In this document: positions 11,197 to 22,185 of the stretch, in pieces
Position numbering within the stretch: the first letter of the stretch is position 1
How the letters are laid out: each line of letters begins with the position of its first letter
Assembly: GCA_020744425.1 (NCBI GenBank)
Contig: JAGMUV010000011.1
Coordinates: 434,001-498,000 of the forward strand
DNA: 64,000 nucleotides
Direction of reading: 5' to 3'
From: Dactylonectria macrodidyma
Taxonomy: Eukaryota > Ascomycota > Sordariomycetes > Hypocreales > Nectriaceae
Translations under genes and position numbers: made by a program
Notes under the pieces: generated by a model
What the model was told of the DNA's origin: nothing
The model's input: only the letters and a program-made list of their open reading frames with translations
Database searches by the model: none

Positions 11197-13005
11197 ATGG
11201 ACCAGCACAGAGATGACCGCAAAATGTCTCTGAAGGCTGAACAGCTTGAAGATATAGCTGGACTTGAGGAATCTCATCGGGCCCAAGTCTCAGCGGAGAC
11301 TAATGCTCGAATCCGACGGATCGTATGACCCCCTCTCCTTACATCGAGTGCCTATCAATTGCACTTTCGTCTAACATGCCCGCGTCATCTAGTTCGACAC
11401 CCACCTCCTTCCAATCGTTTGTTGCCTCTACGTACTCTCCTACTTGGATCGAGGAAATATCGGTAACGCAAAAGCGGCCGGCGCCAAAGATGATCTCGGC
11501 CTCAGCGATGCTGACTGGTCTTGGGTTCTCAACGCCTTTTACATCTGCTATGTTGCCTTTGAATGGACCAACCTGTTTTGGAAGATCTTCCCCGCCAGCA
11601 AATACGTTGCCGTTCTTTGTGTCCTGTAAGTCTCGTTTGTACTCGTTCCCTTGTCTCTTGATTGAGCATCTACACCCCTACATATGTGATATGGCACTTT
11701 AGTTTCTACACATGCTAACTGATTATTTTTTCGCAACATCAGTTGGGGCACTGCAGCAATGTGCTCTGGAGCTGCTCAGAAGCTGGAGCACATCATAGTC
11801 ACAAGGGCTCTCCTTGGAATATTCGAGGCTGCATTTGGTGCTGGCGCCCCGTACTTCTTGTCCATGTTCTACCGTCGCGAGGAACTTGGGTTTCGGGTCT
11901 CGCTGCTTCTTGGCATGGCTCCTTTGGCAAACTGCTTCGCTTCTGCATTGGCATACGGGATCACGCACATTAGCGGATCTTTAGAGCCATGGAGATATTT
12001 GTTCATTATTGGTATGTCAACATTTTCCATCTTAGTGGAGGCTTCTTTGGCTACTCATGTCTAATTCACTTCTCGTTAACTTATCATCTTCTCTACAGAG
12101 GGCGCTCCGACGGTCCTTTTCGCGGGTGTGGTCTGGTTCTTCCTTGCCGACTCACCAGGAAGTGCTAAATATCTCTCTGAGGAAGACGCGACCTTTGCTG
12201 TGGAGCGACTTCAAGTCCGCGACCGCACCAAGAAATCGGGTGTCCGATGGAACCAAATCTTCGCCGGGCTGACAGACTATCAGAACTACGTGCACACGAT
12301 AATCCACTTCTGTTGCAACTACTCTTTCGCTGGCCTATCTAATTTCCTACCGACGATTGTGGCTGATATGGGCTTCTCTTCTGTCACCGCGCAGGGCTTG
12401 ACTGCACCTCCGTACTTGGTTGCATTCATCTGCTGTACGGTGGCAGCCGTGGTGAGCGACAGGTTTGGAAAGAGAGGATACATTGTGAGTGGCAGTTCTC
12501 TTGTTGGATTTGCTGGGTACCTTATCCTTGTTCTTGTCAAAGACGAGTCTAAGATTGCACCGCGATACCTCGGTACGTTTCTTGCGGCATGCGGTGTCTT
12601 CCCTGCGCTCTGCATCAACATCACTTGGCTACTCAACAACCAGGGCGGCGACTCAAAGAAGGGCGCTGGACTGGCGATCCTGGCAACCTTCGGGCAATGT
12701 TCGTCTTTTGTCAGCAGTGTCGTATATCCAAGTTCTGATGGGTGAGTTTTCTTAATGCCATGAAAAGCTGGTACCCATCCCAGAATCAATGCTGACGTGT
12801 CCTCATTAGGCCGTTGTACACTCGAGGTTCTACCATTGGCTGTGTTCTCACCGGACTCATTAGTGTCCTTGCTTTGGGGTTGCACTTTGCTCTAGAGAGG
12901 GAGAACAAGAGGAGAGACCGTGAATTCGGAACTGTGGACAACCAGGTGCCAGTTGATGTTACAGAGCTGGGTGATAAGCACAGGAACTTCCGCTACTTGA
13001 CGTAG
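11197..13005 (+). CDS. MFS transporter, allantoate permease (Dal5/ACS) type
   Basis: Five exons, 11197-11322, 11393-11625, 11743-12011, 12099-12741 and 12810-13005, with introns of 70, 117, 87 and 68 bp, all GT-AG and most with a CTAAC/GTTAAC/CTGAC branch site. They join to 488 residues, the normal size. The protein is a 12-helix plasma-membrane anion:cation symporter of the major facilitator superfamily. Helix 1 ends in LSYLDRGNIGNAKAAG, the signature of the Dal5-like family. VTRALLGIFEAAFGAGAP (helix 4) and PWRYLFII are also typical, and the central loop carries LADSPGSAKYLSEED. The second half has NFLPTIVADMGFSS and SDRFGKRG. Fungal members take up small carboxylates, allantoate, nicotinate, biotin or pantothenate; the substrate is not decidable here. 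A second in-frame ATG lies at 11224. The divergent lyase gene suggests import of a carboxylate or precursor used by that enzyme. Confidence 0.92.
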
Positions 13006-13930
13006 GCCGAACATGGTTTGGCTGTTATTGACTGGAGGCAAGATTCAGGCTCATGTTGAGGGAGGGTATTCTACTTTAGGCTTTCTCTACCTGGGTGTCG
13101 GCTTGAGCTGAAGATGAAGTTATTTATGTGGAATCTGATGAATAAGTCGATTACGGTTTGGAGTTGCGTGTGTTTTATCCCTAGGTTGGAGACTAAGCCA
13201 CTTCGATTTCGTGGTCTGATCTTGTAGTAATCCTTTTCTTTGAGATCATTGTTATTCATACAGTTAACCATTGCTATCTACAAAGCACATCGCAATAACC
13301 CGCGGGCATTACTGCAGCTAAGTCATCTCTAAAATAGCATATCTAATATTCTCGACACACCTTGTTATCTGCATCACCCTCATTTAGTTCATTTACCCCC
13401 AATATTCATACAATATTATAATCTTAATTAGGATTACCATTGGTGGGCGTATCTAGAAATGCTGTGTAGATAGCAATCGTTAACTATGCAAATAGTGATA
13501 CCCTTCTTTAATTAATTCTTGAAACCTCCCGTATAGCTGTGAAACAAGCCATCGTTATATGGCGTGATCAAAGATATCTTCCCTATTGAGAGACCAGCCC
13601 ATAAACATCCCATCTTGTTCAGCAATGTGATGATTTGGTGCATACACCTCGTCAGCCGTCACCCCGTCAGGGCAACAAGTAGCGTCGTATTCATCTTGCG
13701 GGGAACGCGGGGATAGTGGAGAACGGCAGCTCCATCCCGAGCTTAGTGTGGCTGGTGTGGGTTGTGCATTTCAAACAAATATCCATCAACATCCGCTACT
13801 TTCCGAGCTGGATCTCCAAGCATCCATCACCTTGAAAATAACCGTTTATTGCTACGCCAGATCGGTACGGCTCTTCCGGCTTCCCCGTCTCTAACCACGC
13901 CACGGTCTGATCTCCATCTTCTTACCATCA
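13006..13930. other. Spacer between MFS and regulator genes
   Basis: An AT-rich 925-bp spacer with no gene. It holds the transporter's 3' UTR and the promoter of the zinc-cluster gene. Confidence 0.4.
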
Positions 13931-16569
13931 ATGACTCCACCTCTATGCATGGATAGCAAGGCCCGCCTTGCCCGCCCAGAAGTCTCCTCGCAGAATGGCC
14001 GCCGCGTTCGGGACTTTCGTCGGGTTTACAAGGCCTGTGAGCTGTGTCGGAGGAAGAAAATTAGATGTGTCGTCGATGGACCCGGAACCTCGTGTCTGAG
14101 ATGTCAGAGGGAGTTGTCGGAGTGCATCTTCAGTCCGGATAGGTCACATCGGAAACGCAACACTCCCGCCCGACCCACGGCTTCGACATTCCAGGAAGCA
14201 GGTAAGTCATTTGACGTTGTATTGGAACCTCAATGAGCGGTGTTCGGAACTAATACGCTCAAGACTCCTTGAGTGCCTCATCGTCGCCTGTATTCTCACC
14301 TCAACAATCCGAGGTGCCTGTTCCCGAACGGCTATCGACGCTCCACTCTGGCGATGGCTTCGGCCTACCACCCCAATACGGTGCCCAAGACAACTCTGAA
14401 CTACCGGCAACTGAGCCAGAGCCTCGATTACCAGGCCTCGCGCAAATCCGTAGCATCCCTGTCGCTGGTGCTGGTGATCTCACCGATTCTGTTATGCGAA
14501 CGCTGGTGTCCAATGGAAACGACGCCATGAAAATACTATTCCAAGCTGCAACTGAGCATGCCCGAGTTGACGGCGACACAGTTCGAAATGACCCCATTGC
14601 TTCTCGAACTTTAGTCAACATGGCCCCTAGCACAGCATCGCCTGAGAACATTCCATCTGTCACAACCACCGGCCCCGTGTACTTCTCACCAGCTTCGTAT
14701 GATATCTTGAAGGTATGGCGTGCGTTTAGATTCACAAGGATGGGTTGGTTCACCGCCGAGGAAGCAATCACGTACGTCGATTTGTAAGTCAGAAGTCCCA
14801 GATCGCCTCAAGAGGCCCAAGATGTACAGGTGGCTGATAGTTCGGGACTCCGTCTATGCTCTTAGATTTTCCAAGAACTTGGCGCCTCTGTCCCCGGTAT
14901 CCCGAGACTTTGACTTGAGCCACGACTCCCATTTCAAGCTTATCACCCAAGAGCCACTGCTCTGCTCTGTGATCCTGATGATTTCTACTCGATATCATCT
15001 CCTCCCTGGAACTGGAGGGGTCGCTCGAAACACCATCCTTCACCACCGCCTCTGGGAGCACTGCCAACATCTCGTCATGAGAATCATGTTTGGCCAAGAA
15101 AAGCGCTCTAAAGCAAAGACAAGGACAAAGGGCTCAATTGAAGCCCTGCTATTAATGATTGAATGGCATCCTCGCGCAATTCATTTCCCGCCCGCGAGCG
15201 ATGGTTGGGATTCCTCCCTCATCATCAGCGACTTTGACCCGCGCGATGACGAGTTTGGAAATCAAGCAGATGCGACTGAAAGCAATGAAGCTAGGTGGCT
15301 GGGAGATGTTGTTGCCCCCGCTAAGACGGCTGACCGCATGGCCTGGATGTTGCTGGGCTGCGCTCAATCTCTCGCACTTGAGCTAGGTCTATGTGATACT
15401 GGAGGCAAGGCCGATCTGACGACAGCGATGACCCAGCCCCCAGGTTTGCAAGCCCAGAAATCCAGACTCTGCGAATTATTGTACATCTTCATGGAGCAGC
15501 ATTCCAGCCGACTAGGCTGCCCTTCCATGGTCCCCGCGGCAATGACACGACTGTTGTCCGAGCCGTCCGGAGCTACTGGAGAGGACTCAGCCATGATGAC
15601 GGCATGGCTAGACTTGACAAACTTGTTACGAACCATCACGGACGTTCTGTTTCCGTCCGCAACAGGAATAAGGGAGCTTCTTGGGGGTTGCAGATATGTC
15701 AACATCATAAAACACTTTCAACAGCAGTTGTTGAGCTGGAAGGCCACCCATCTTCGCCTGGATAGTGAGTATATTCTTCCCATTTTCGCGAATGCTCTGT
15801 CAACTTTGATTGGTTATTTCTCATTCTCAACAATCTCACATGTGATTTAGAACTTTCACAAACCTCTTTCGAAGTGCTCTCTATAGAATATCACCATCTT
15901 CGCGCGTTTATGAACTCCCTCGGGATACAAGCAGTTGTCGACCGAGTCCTCGGAAGAAGACCACCTAACGCCAACGACACCGAGATATTGCAGTCCTCTA
16001 TAACTACAACAGATTACGCCTTCATTAGGGAGGTGATAGATGGCTCTTGTCAGACCCTGGAGTCTGTTAACAGGCTCTTTGATGCTGGTACACTTCGTTA
16101 CTCCCCGATCCGCATCTTTCTCCGGATTATCACGGCCTCGATATTTCTCCTAAAGGCGCTGAGTTTGGGAACTCGGACGGCGGATTTCGAGGCTTCGCTT
16201 GCGATTCTAGAGAGAAGCATTGAGGCCCTTAGAGCTAGCAGTCTAGATGAAATGCATCTCGCCGCTCGGTATGGAGAGCTACTGGCTACGCACCTGGCAA
16301 AGTTCAGACAAGGCATGGTCCCGGCTTCGATACCCCGAGGGATTCCGACGGCAGAAACAAATAGAAGATGGGAATATGGGAGCGGAGTACAACCTCGACA
16401 GCTCGGTGAGGGGCTGGTAGACCTATCGTCCTTGGACACCGTGAGCGACTGGCTCGCGTTGCCCTTTGACGCAAGCATGGCACCTTTTGGATTTTCAGCC
16501 GATGTACCTGACTTGTCAGACTTGGATGACCGCTCTTGGGATTTGCTTTGGAACTTGCCAAACGTATGA
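13931..16569 (+). CDS. Zn2Cys6 transcription factor
   Basis: Four exons, 13931-14201, 14264-14783, 14866-15764 and 15851-16569, with introns of 62, 82 and 86 bp, join to 802 residues. The DNA-binding domain is at residues 36-65 with six cysteines spaced C-x2-C-x6-C-x8-C-x2-C-x6-C, starting CELCRRKKIRC. Basic residues precede it (RRVRDFRRVYK), and a basic linker (SHRKRN) follows. The middle part (LAPLSPVSRDFD, then LLCSVILMISTRYH, LLLMIEWHPRAIHFPP) looks like the fungal-specific regulatory region. The C-terminus is acidic (DVPDLSDLDDRSWD) and may be an activation domain. It is a nuclear regulator of unknown target. Its position next to the lyase/transporter pair, whose promoter is rich in CGG triplets, suggests a pathway-specific activator of those genes. 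Only the first ATG gives the N-terminus in frame with the zinc cluster. Confidence 0.92.
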
Positions 16570-17546
16570 GTTGTGATTGGGTATTATTACGGGTTAGCAA
16601 ATGGGATGGATACAGCTTTGGCCATCTTCATACGGCATTACGATGATCCCATAGTCTAGGAGGAACACCCAAAACTACTCCAAAAAATAATGTTAGCATA
16701 ATGATCATTATGCGCAGATAAGCGATTCAGAAGCATGGAATCAACGGCATGAGCAAATAAGGCTCATCTTCACCGCTATCTAAACCTTACAGTAAGGCCG
16801 CGGGCTGAGACTGGACAATTGCTGCTTCCAAAATGGTCCAATATCAATTCATGGACATGTGGGATGGGGTCACACTGCTGGAAGTCCACCCCCTCCGACA
16901 ACCTATGCACAACACCTCTTCGAGAGTTATGGCATTGTCCCAGTTTCACTTATGAATAGCCGCATGCATAGGTGGTATAGGTGATGTTCTGCTGATAATC
17001 CTAGGAGAGAGTGTGGTGACGGAGTTGTTAGACACGACAGTCAACATCGAGGACGTCTGTGTTACAACTGACTCCTGAGGAGCACGCCGCGCCAGGCCTC
17101 AGTCAACTTGTTAGACGACGATGTTATTTGGATTAGAGACTAGAACGTCAATGTGTTAGGGGCATGGAGTCACAATACCAACCGGCTTCTAGATATAGAT
17201 AGTCCTACTCGTCATGTCGGCTGTTTGAGTTGCGTGTCGAATCCACATATCGAGCCTGATTGATCTGTACTTCTTCCACCATTGAGCTTTGCATCGCACC
17301 AGGACCCATCTGCCCTTTGCGTTTATTGTAAGTAATGCCATCGAAGCTAAAGAGAAAAGCCGAATGACTGTAGAGAGATGCTCAAGGTGTAAAAGCCAAG
17401 CCTGTGGGCGAATCGATCGCGCGGAACTACCTATACTTCAGTATTTTTTGGGGCACAAAAAACTGTGATACGTATAAGCTTTCAGGTTTACCTATATTAA
17501 GGCATCATTCTACCCGAGCAAGCCTCTCTCTGTAACCGTTGCGTGA
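16570..17546. other. Spacer without recognised gene
   Basis: About 1 kb with no frame showing coding character. It may hold the missing first exon and promoter of the unknown gene that follows, but I could not place an ATG with a convincing splice site. Confidence 0.4.
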
Positions 17547-18648
17547 ACTATTTTCTTCGCGTCGTTCTTCCCACTTTGGTATCATCAGTCTTGGCACTCA
17601 ACGGCCGACACGACAGAAACCAACACCAACCGAAGCCTGAGAAGCTTCCATTCCATACAGCGGCCTCTACCCTACGACCGGATTAAGAGCAGTCCACTAG
17701 ACGACGATGGCCCAACGCCTGATCAGGAATGGATTCGATTTTGGATCGGCTTAAGATGCACAACAGTTGCAAGAGGCGTCCTATCTAACTACGGCGTGTG
17801 GAAGTACGAAACGGATTGGTCAAACTCATATAGGCTTCTAATATACCCGGGTTTCATGGAGGTCTGGCCTTCGAAAGCCTCGCCCAATAATTCCGCACCT
17901 ACTCCAATCGCCCTTCCGAAGCCATGTCGGTGTATGGCTTGTCGTCTGAAGCAAAAATGGGGTCGAGTCGGAAGCAGCCTGCATCACAAGTGGTCGCCCA
18001 AGTCTAACACTGGGGTACCAAACAACGGTCTGCCCTTACAACCTGAAGATGCCGAGTGTATTGTGCACGCCTCTCAAGACTGGACGAGGGATTGGAGCTG
18101 GGTGATAAACTTGCGAGCGGAAAGATGTCCCCACCACTTGAATAGTTCTCTAACGGACGTCGACGTGAGGTTATTGCTGAAGGATTTGCCTCGACAGCTG
18201 GAAAGTCGAGGGGTATCCTGGAGAGACAGGCAAAGGGACAACGTTCGTCTGACAACTGAGAACGTTGCAAGTCTTTACGATGAAGGACAATCAAGATCTT
18301 GGCTTATTTATTATTTTTCTGAGTCAAACAAGGAAAGACCTTGGGATAAGCGGAGCTGGATCGCCGAGGTTCGTGTGGGTCACCAGGATGCTGAAGGGCA
18401 CCAAAACTACGACTGGCGAGATTTTCTTTCGGCCGAAACAATCAATTTGTAAATTTTAAGGAGGGCGTTCGTTTTTTAGCGCCAAAGAGCCACTAACCGT
18501 ACGTTGCAGCGCCGAGATTGATCAACGGACGGCACCGGGAAGATGCAAAAAGGTGATGGTTTATCACAAATACATAGCGTATGGAAACGACATTATGGAC
18601 CAAAATATCGAGCCATGGAACCCTGAGTTGACTCACAGGTTTCGCTAA
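17547..18648 (+). CDS. Unknown spliced protein, 5' end not resolved
   Basis: A frame is open from just after TGA 17544-17546 to 18448. It joins across a clean intron (GTAAAT at 18449, branch CACTAAC, AG at 18509) to an exon 18510-18648 ending in TAA. The joined sequence reads through the splice as AETINFAEIDQRTAPGRCKK and ends in NPELTHRFR. Coding character is clear: GVWKYETDWSNSY, RLLIYPGFMEVWPS, a Cys pair in PCRCMACRLKQKWG, LRAERCPHHL, LPRQLESRGVSW and NYDWRDFLSAET. No Met occurs in the frame until 17856, well inside the protein-like part, so a short upstream exon with the start is probably missing from this model, or the gene has lost its start. I do not recognise the family. There is no signal peptide or membrane helix. 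The coordinates give the open frame and not a proven start. Confidence 0.55.
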
Positions 18649-20950
18649 TTCATCGAGCCTCTACTGCCGAGACAAGGAACCGACCACAGGTAAACAGGGT
18701 GTGATCTACTCCTGCTATGTTTCGATCCCTAGTACCTATGTCTTAGTGATCCGTTGGCCCCTCGGCGTCTATCACTGCGACAATATTCAGTATCTTTAGG
18801 TTAAACACAATTTTGTTTGCGCTCTCAAGATACATTGCAGTGACTGAATGGATTCTGATGGTTCGTTCGTCGCCTACGGAGCCATTCTGTCCCATGAGCT
18901 CGATCCCCTCGTCACCTCCTGAGATCCTGCTTGAGAAGTTCAAGCATTCTGTTGCTCACTCTACCGCTCCTTCTAATGTCGATTACATTTCTTGGCCAAT
19001 GGGTATTAACTACCGAGACACCTATGTACTTATGAGCCGCGACATGTATGATCTCACTCTTGTCCAACCTAATCTTGGAAGCCTTGCCCCTGCACTAACC
19101 GGACGTTATCCTGGGACGCATGTCCTTGATCGGGGCAGAAGTCGACCGGCACTACTACTAATATGAAAATTTTCTGCTGGAGATGTTGCTGTTGATGTTA
19201 TTGAGAAATGAAGAAGTTACTGAGTTACGGGCCGTAATAATACCACACTAGAAGCTTGGCTCAATTTCTTTTCTTCTTCTTTGCAAGCAAACATTCAAGA
19301 TGTGAGTACACCAAAGTTTTCGTCTCGACACCGCCCCAGTTCTCGCCGATCCCGTCCGTATATGCCAGCATTGTTGCTCAATCGATGTTCCAAGTTCAAA
19401 CTCCTCTGTTCTGTTTCTCAGCCATCTTCTCGACTGCATTGTCATCACCTGCCGAGCGGTTCCATCGATCCCGTCTTCCTTGTGTCTCTCACGATTGCCT
19501 ACCAAGCAGCTCCATCCAGTCCACCCTCCCTATTCCTCTCGCAATTGCCTGCCGAGGGGTTCCATCGATTCCATCCTCCCTGCTTCTCTCACGATTGTCT
19601 ATCCAGCGGCCCCCTTAGGGCCTTGATTTCGTTCTCCCTATTCCCATCACGATCGTCTGCCCAACAGCTGCTCAATTCCATTTACATTTTCAACTCAGTT
19701 GTTGTGTTGATCCCATCACTGTCTCCATCACGGTTGTCTGCCTAGTGGTTGCTCAGTCCCATCCTGATACGGAAAAGAGGCGATGGCCAGGGGCCAGAGG
19801 CCCTAGGGGGCACGAAGGGCCAGAAAGCTGCAATAGCAGGTGATGGATTGTATTGTTGTATGAAGAATGATGAAGAAGAAGCAAAGTCAGAAGGGCCCTG
19901 CAGGCCCTTTTGAGGCATTGCTCACGTGACTGATGATCCTCACGTGATTTCACGTATCACATCCTCCCTATTTCCATCGCCATTGTTTGCCCAGCAACTC
20001 CACTCGCATTCTGTTCTCGTCTCTGCCCACACCCTTCGTCCATTCAATTCCCATCACATGTTTTGTCTCATTCTGTCAGCTTCTCTCGTCCGTCCCGATC
20101 CCAACGATTCTATCTGATCGAATCCATTCCCACTTAGTACCAAGTGGCACCATTAACTTCGTTCCCGTCCTATCTCCAGTTGTCTCATCGACTATCCGTC
20201 CATTACCGAGCAGTTTCATCTTCTGTCTACATAAGACAAATTACTGGGTATCTCATATACGTTTTTTAATCCTATTCTGGTGTTGATTGAGCATCTCTTT
20301 TGCTTGGCAACTGGCTGTCCGCACTTTCAACGGTGGGTTGCTGGCACAGTGGCAAAAAACACGTTTGTCAAATCAAATAGCTGGATAATCATGTGGTTTT
20401 CTGATGGGCAGCCTGAATACGAAAGGAGCAATTAACGAGAGCTAATTTATCACTCAATTAGAGAATAAGCTAAAGTTATATGTAAAGATATAGTAAGCTA
20501 AAATAGACTATAAAATGTTACAAAATTATATATCAATAATACTTAAATTTTTATAAGCAGCAATGAAAGACACAGAGTAAGCCTACGCTTTATGGTGTGA
20601 TGTTTTTTTGCAACGCCTTGCCTGGGCTGTGAAACTTATGATGGTACTAATGCGGCTCTACAATGTCTACTTACGAGTTGTTGCACATTTGTGTCACTCA
20701 TCAACGGTGTCCTAAGCTGCCCTAAGCTCTCAGAACCTGGGCTCTGCCTGTGTATGCTGGTTTCACTTCACCGCCGGAAATCGACGGACATCAGGTATCA
20801 GCTGTATCACCGTTTGTTGATATTAATATTACCAAAGATTGGGTGTGGCGCACTGGTGGAACAAGCCGTAACTACCTCGAGATTCAACTACACTTTATGG
20901 TAGCAGCGACTCGCCCTTGATGGAGCGAACAACTCCAGCAATAGATCCAA
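18649..20950. other. Spacer with repeats and palindromes
   Basis: No recognised gene. A plus-strand frame near 18855-19166 is open (segment NVDYISWPMGINYRDTY) but has no support beyond openness. Degenerate 50-bp repeats, GGCC-rich near-palindromes and CACGTG sites lie at 19440-19960. An AT-rich patch lies at 20440-20560. Confidence 0.4.
19443..19765. repeat. Degenerate tandem repeat, unit about 50 bp
   Basis: Related blocks start with ACGATTGCCT or a close variant at 19491, 19541 and 19591 (period 50), then at 19649 and 19730 with longer spacing. A partial block precedes them at 19443. Each block contains GCC(G/A)AG..G then CCATCGATCC-like sequence and a CCTCCCT(A/G) tail. A further weaker copy lies near 19975. 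The origin is unknown. Confidence 0.5.
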
Positions 20951-22185
20951 CTAAACATCCTCCATCAGCAGGCTCTTCATCCACTCCTTCATTGCCAGCA
21001 TGCACTCTCCGCTTCGTTCTTCCAGCCCCTCCAATAGCAGGAAATCGTGCGCAAACTTCTCTTGCACGTCGAATTGTACCTTCATCTCGGGATTGAAGCG
21101 CCGCACCTGTCGCACATATGACATGCATTGCTCTCGGAATACTTCATGGTATCCCACAGTGACATACATCTGTCTTGTAGCAACGCCCAAGCCTTCGAAG
21201 CAAGGGACTTCCATGTCCAGAGGGAACGCCCGACTAGCCAGCTCACTCTTCTCTGACTTCATCTCATGTGGGTCACCGCAGAGCCGTCTGACCATTTCCC
21301 CCACAGACTTGGACGAGATCATGTCAATCGAGCCATTTTCTGCATATGACTGGTCATCGGTGTACCTGCTAAGCCACGGTGAGATGAGGAATGTGGCAGC
21401 TAGGGGTGAATCAAGATGGATGGGCACGAGTTCCGGGTGAGACCGGACGACGTGGCATAACAACTGCGCTGTCAATTTTCCTCCAGCCGAGTCTCCGCCG
21501 ATTATAATATCTTGGGGGAGGAATCCGGAGGAGAGGAGGTGCGAAAGGCCGCTGGAAGCCTGGCGAAGTTGAGTAGGATATGTCGCAGCTGGATAGAGCG
21601 TGTACTCGAGGATTGCGACGGCGACCTCGGTGCCTGACTCGGTTCCAGCGCCTACACACGCTCGCCAACAAATCTCCATGTGACCAGGGAGCAGAGGGGT
21701 AATGAAGCCGCCACCATGGAAGAACAGGACCACTTTCTTCGCGGTGCGGCGATCTCCTACCCAAAGAAGAGACGCACCGCCCCCGAGGGGTTCAATGTCA
21801 AGGCTCAGTTGACTTGGGAAAGCACCAGCAATTTCCTTTTTGGAGGTGTTGCGACGCATCCATGCTCTGTAAGTCTCTTGCGTTGATGTACATAAGAATT
21901 GGATCTCACGCGGACGAAGGACTGCCAAAACCACATTGAACACCCCGCAGATGAGGAAGAGCCGAAGAGGAAGCCCGCGATCCCAAGCAACCAAGGAAGA
22001 GTGTAACAAAGCCACTGGAATATACCACAGTACTGATACGGCGCATTAATAGAAGGAAACGAAGAGCTCAGGTTTGGGGGGGGCAGGGGGGGCAGGGGGG
22101 GCAGAGACGTACCGAAGCAGACTTGTCGGGCAACCAAGAGAAATTTCTCGGCGTTGGAGAAGGGAGGCGTCATTTCGAGTGACAT
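20951..22185 (-). CDS. Alpha/beta hydrolase, hormone-sensitive-lipase type
   Basis: Two exons, 22185-22113 and 22014-20951, with a 98-bp intron, join to 378 residues. The protein is a serine esterase of the HSL/fold-3 family. The oxyanion-hole motif HGGG is at about residues 124-127 and the nucleophile motif GDSAGG is centred on Ser200. A histidine in FAHDF, about residue 347, completes the triad, and an acidic residue in VGYHEVF precedes it. Residues around 35-55 (LPLRLFLICGVFNVVLAVL) form a hydrophobic segment that could anchor it in a membrane, as in fungal steryl-acetate or lipid deacetylases. The substrate is not decidable. The start at 22185 gives MSLEMTPPFSNAEKF and in-phase splicing (QVCF to VALLHSS). 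The intron carries long C runs next to the donor. Confidence 0.88.
22075..22101 (+). repeat. G-run repeat (GGGGGGGCA units) inside an intron
   Basis: Three runs of seven or more G separated by CA lie on the plus strand inside the hydrolase intron, just downstream of its donor site. The transcript therefore carries the C-rich complement. The plus strand could form a G-quadruplex and the transcribed-sense strand an i-motif. It may also be simple slippage-prone sequence. Confidence 0.7.

Noticed and set aside
19281..19745. 154-codon Ser/Pro-rich frame across the 50-bp repeats
   Set aside because: Its sequence only reflects the pyrimidine-rich repeat, and the 50-bp period is not a multiple of three, so it cannot be a repeated peptide.
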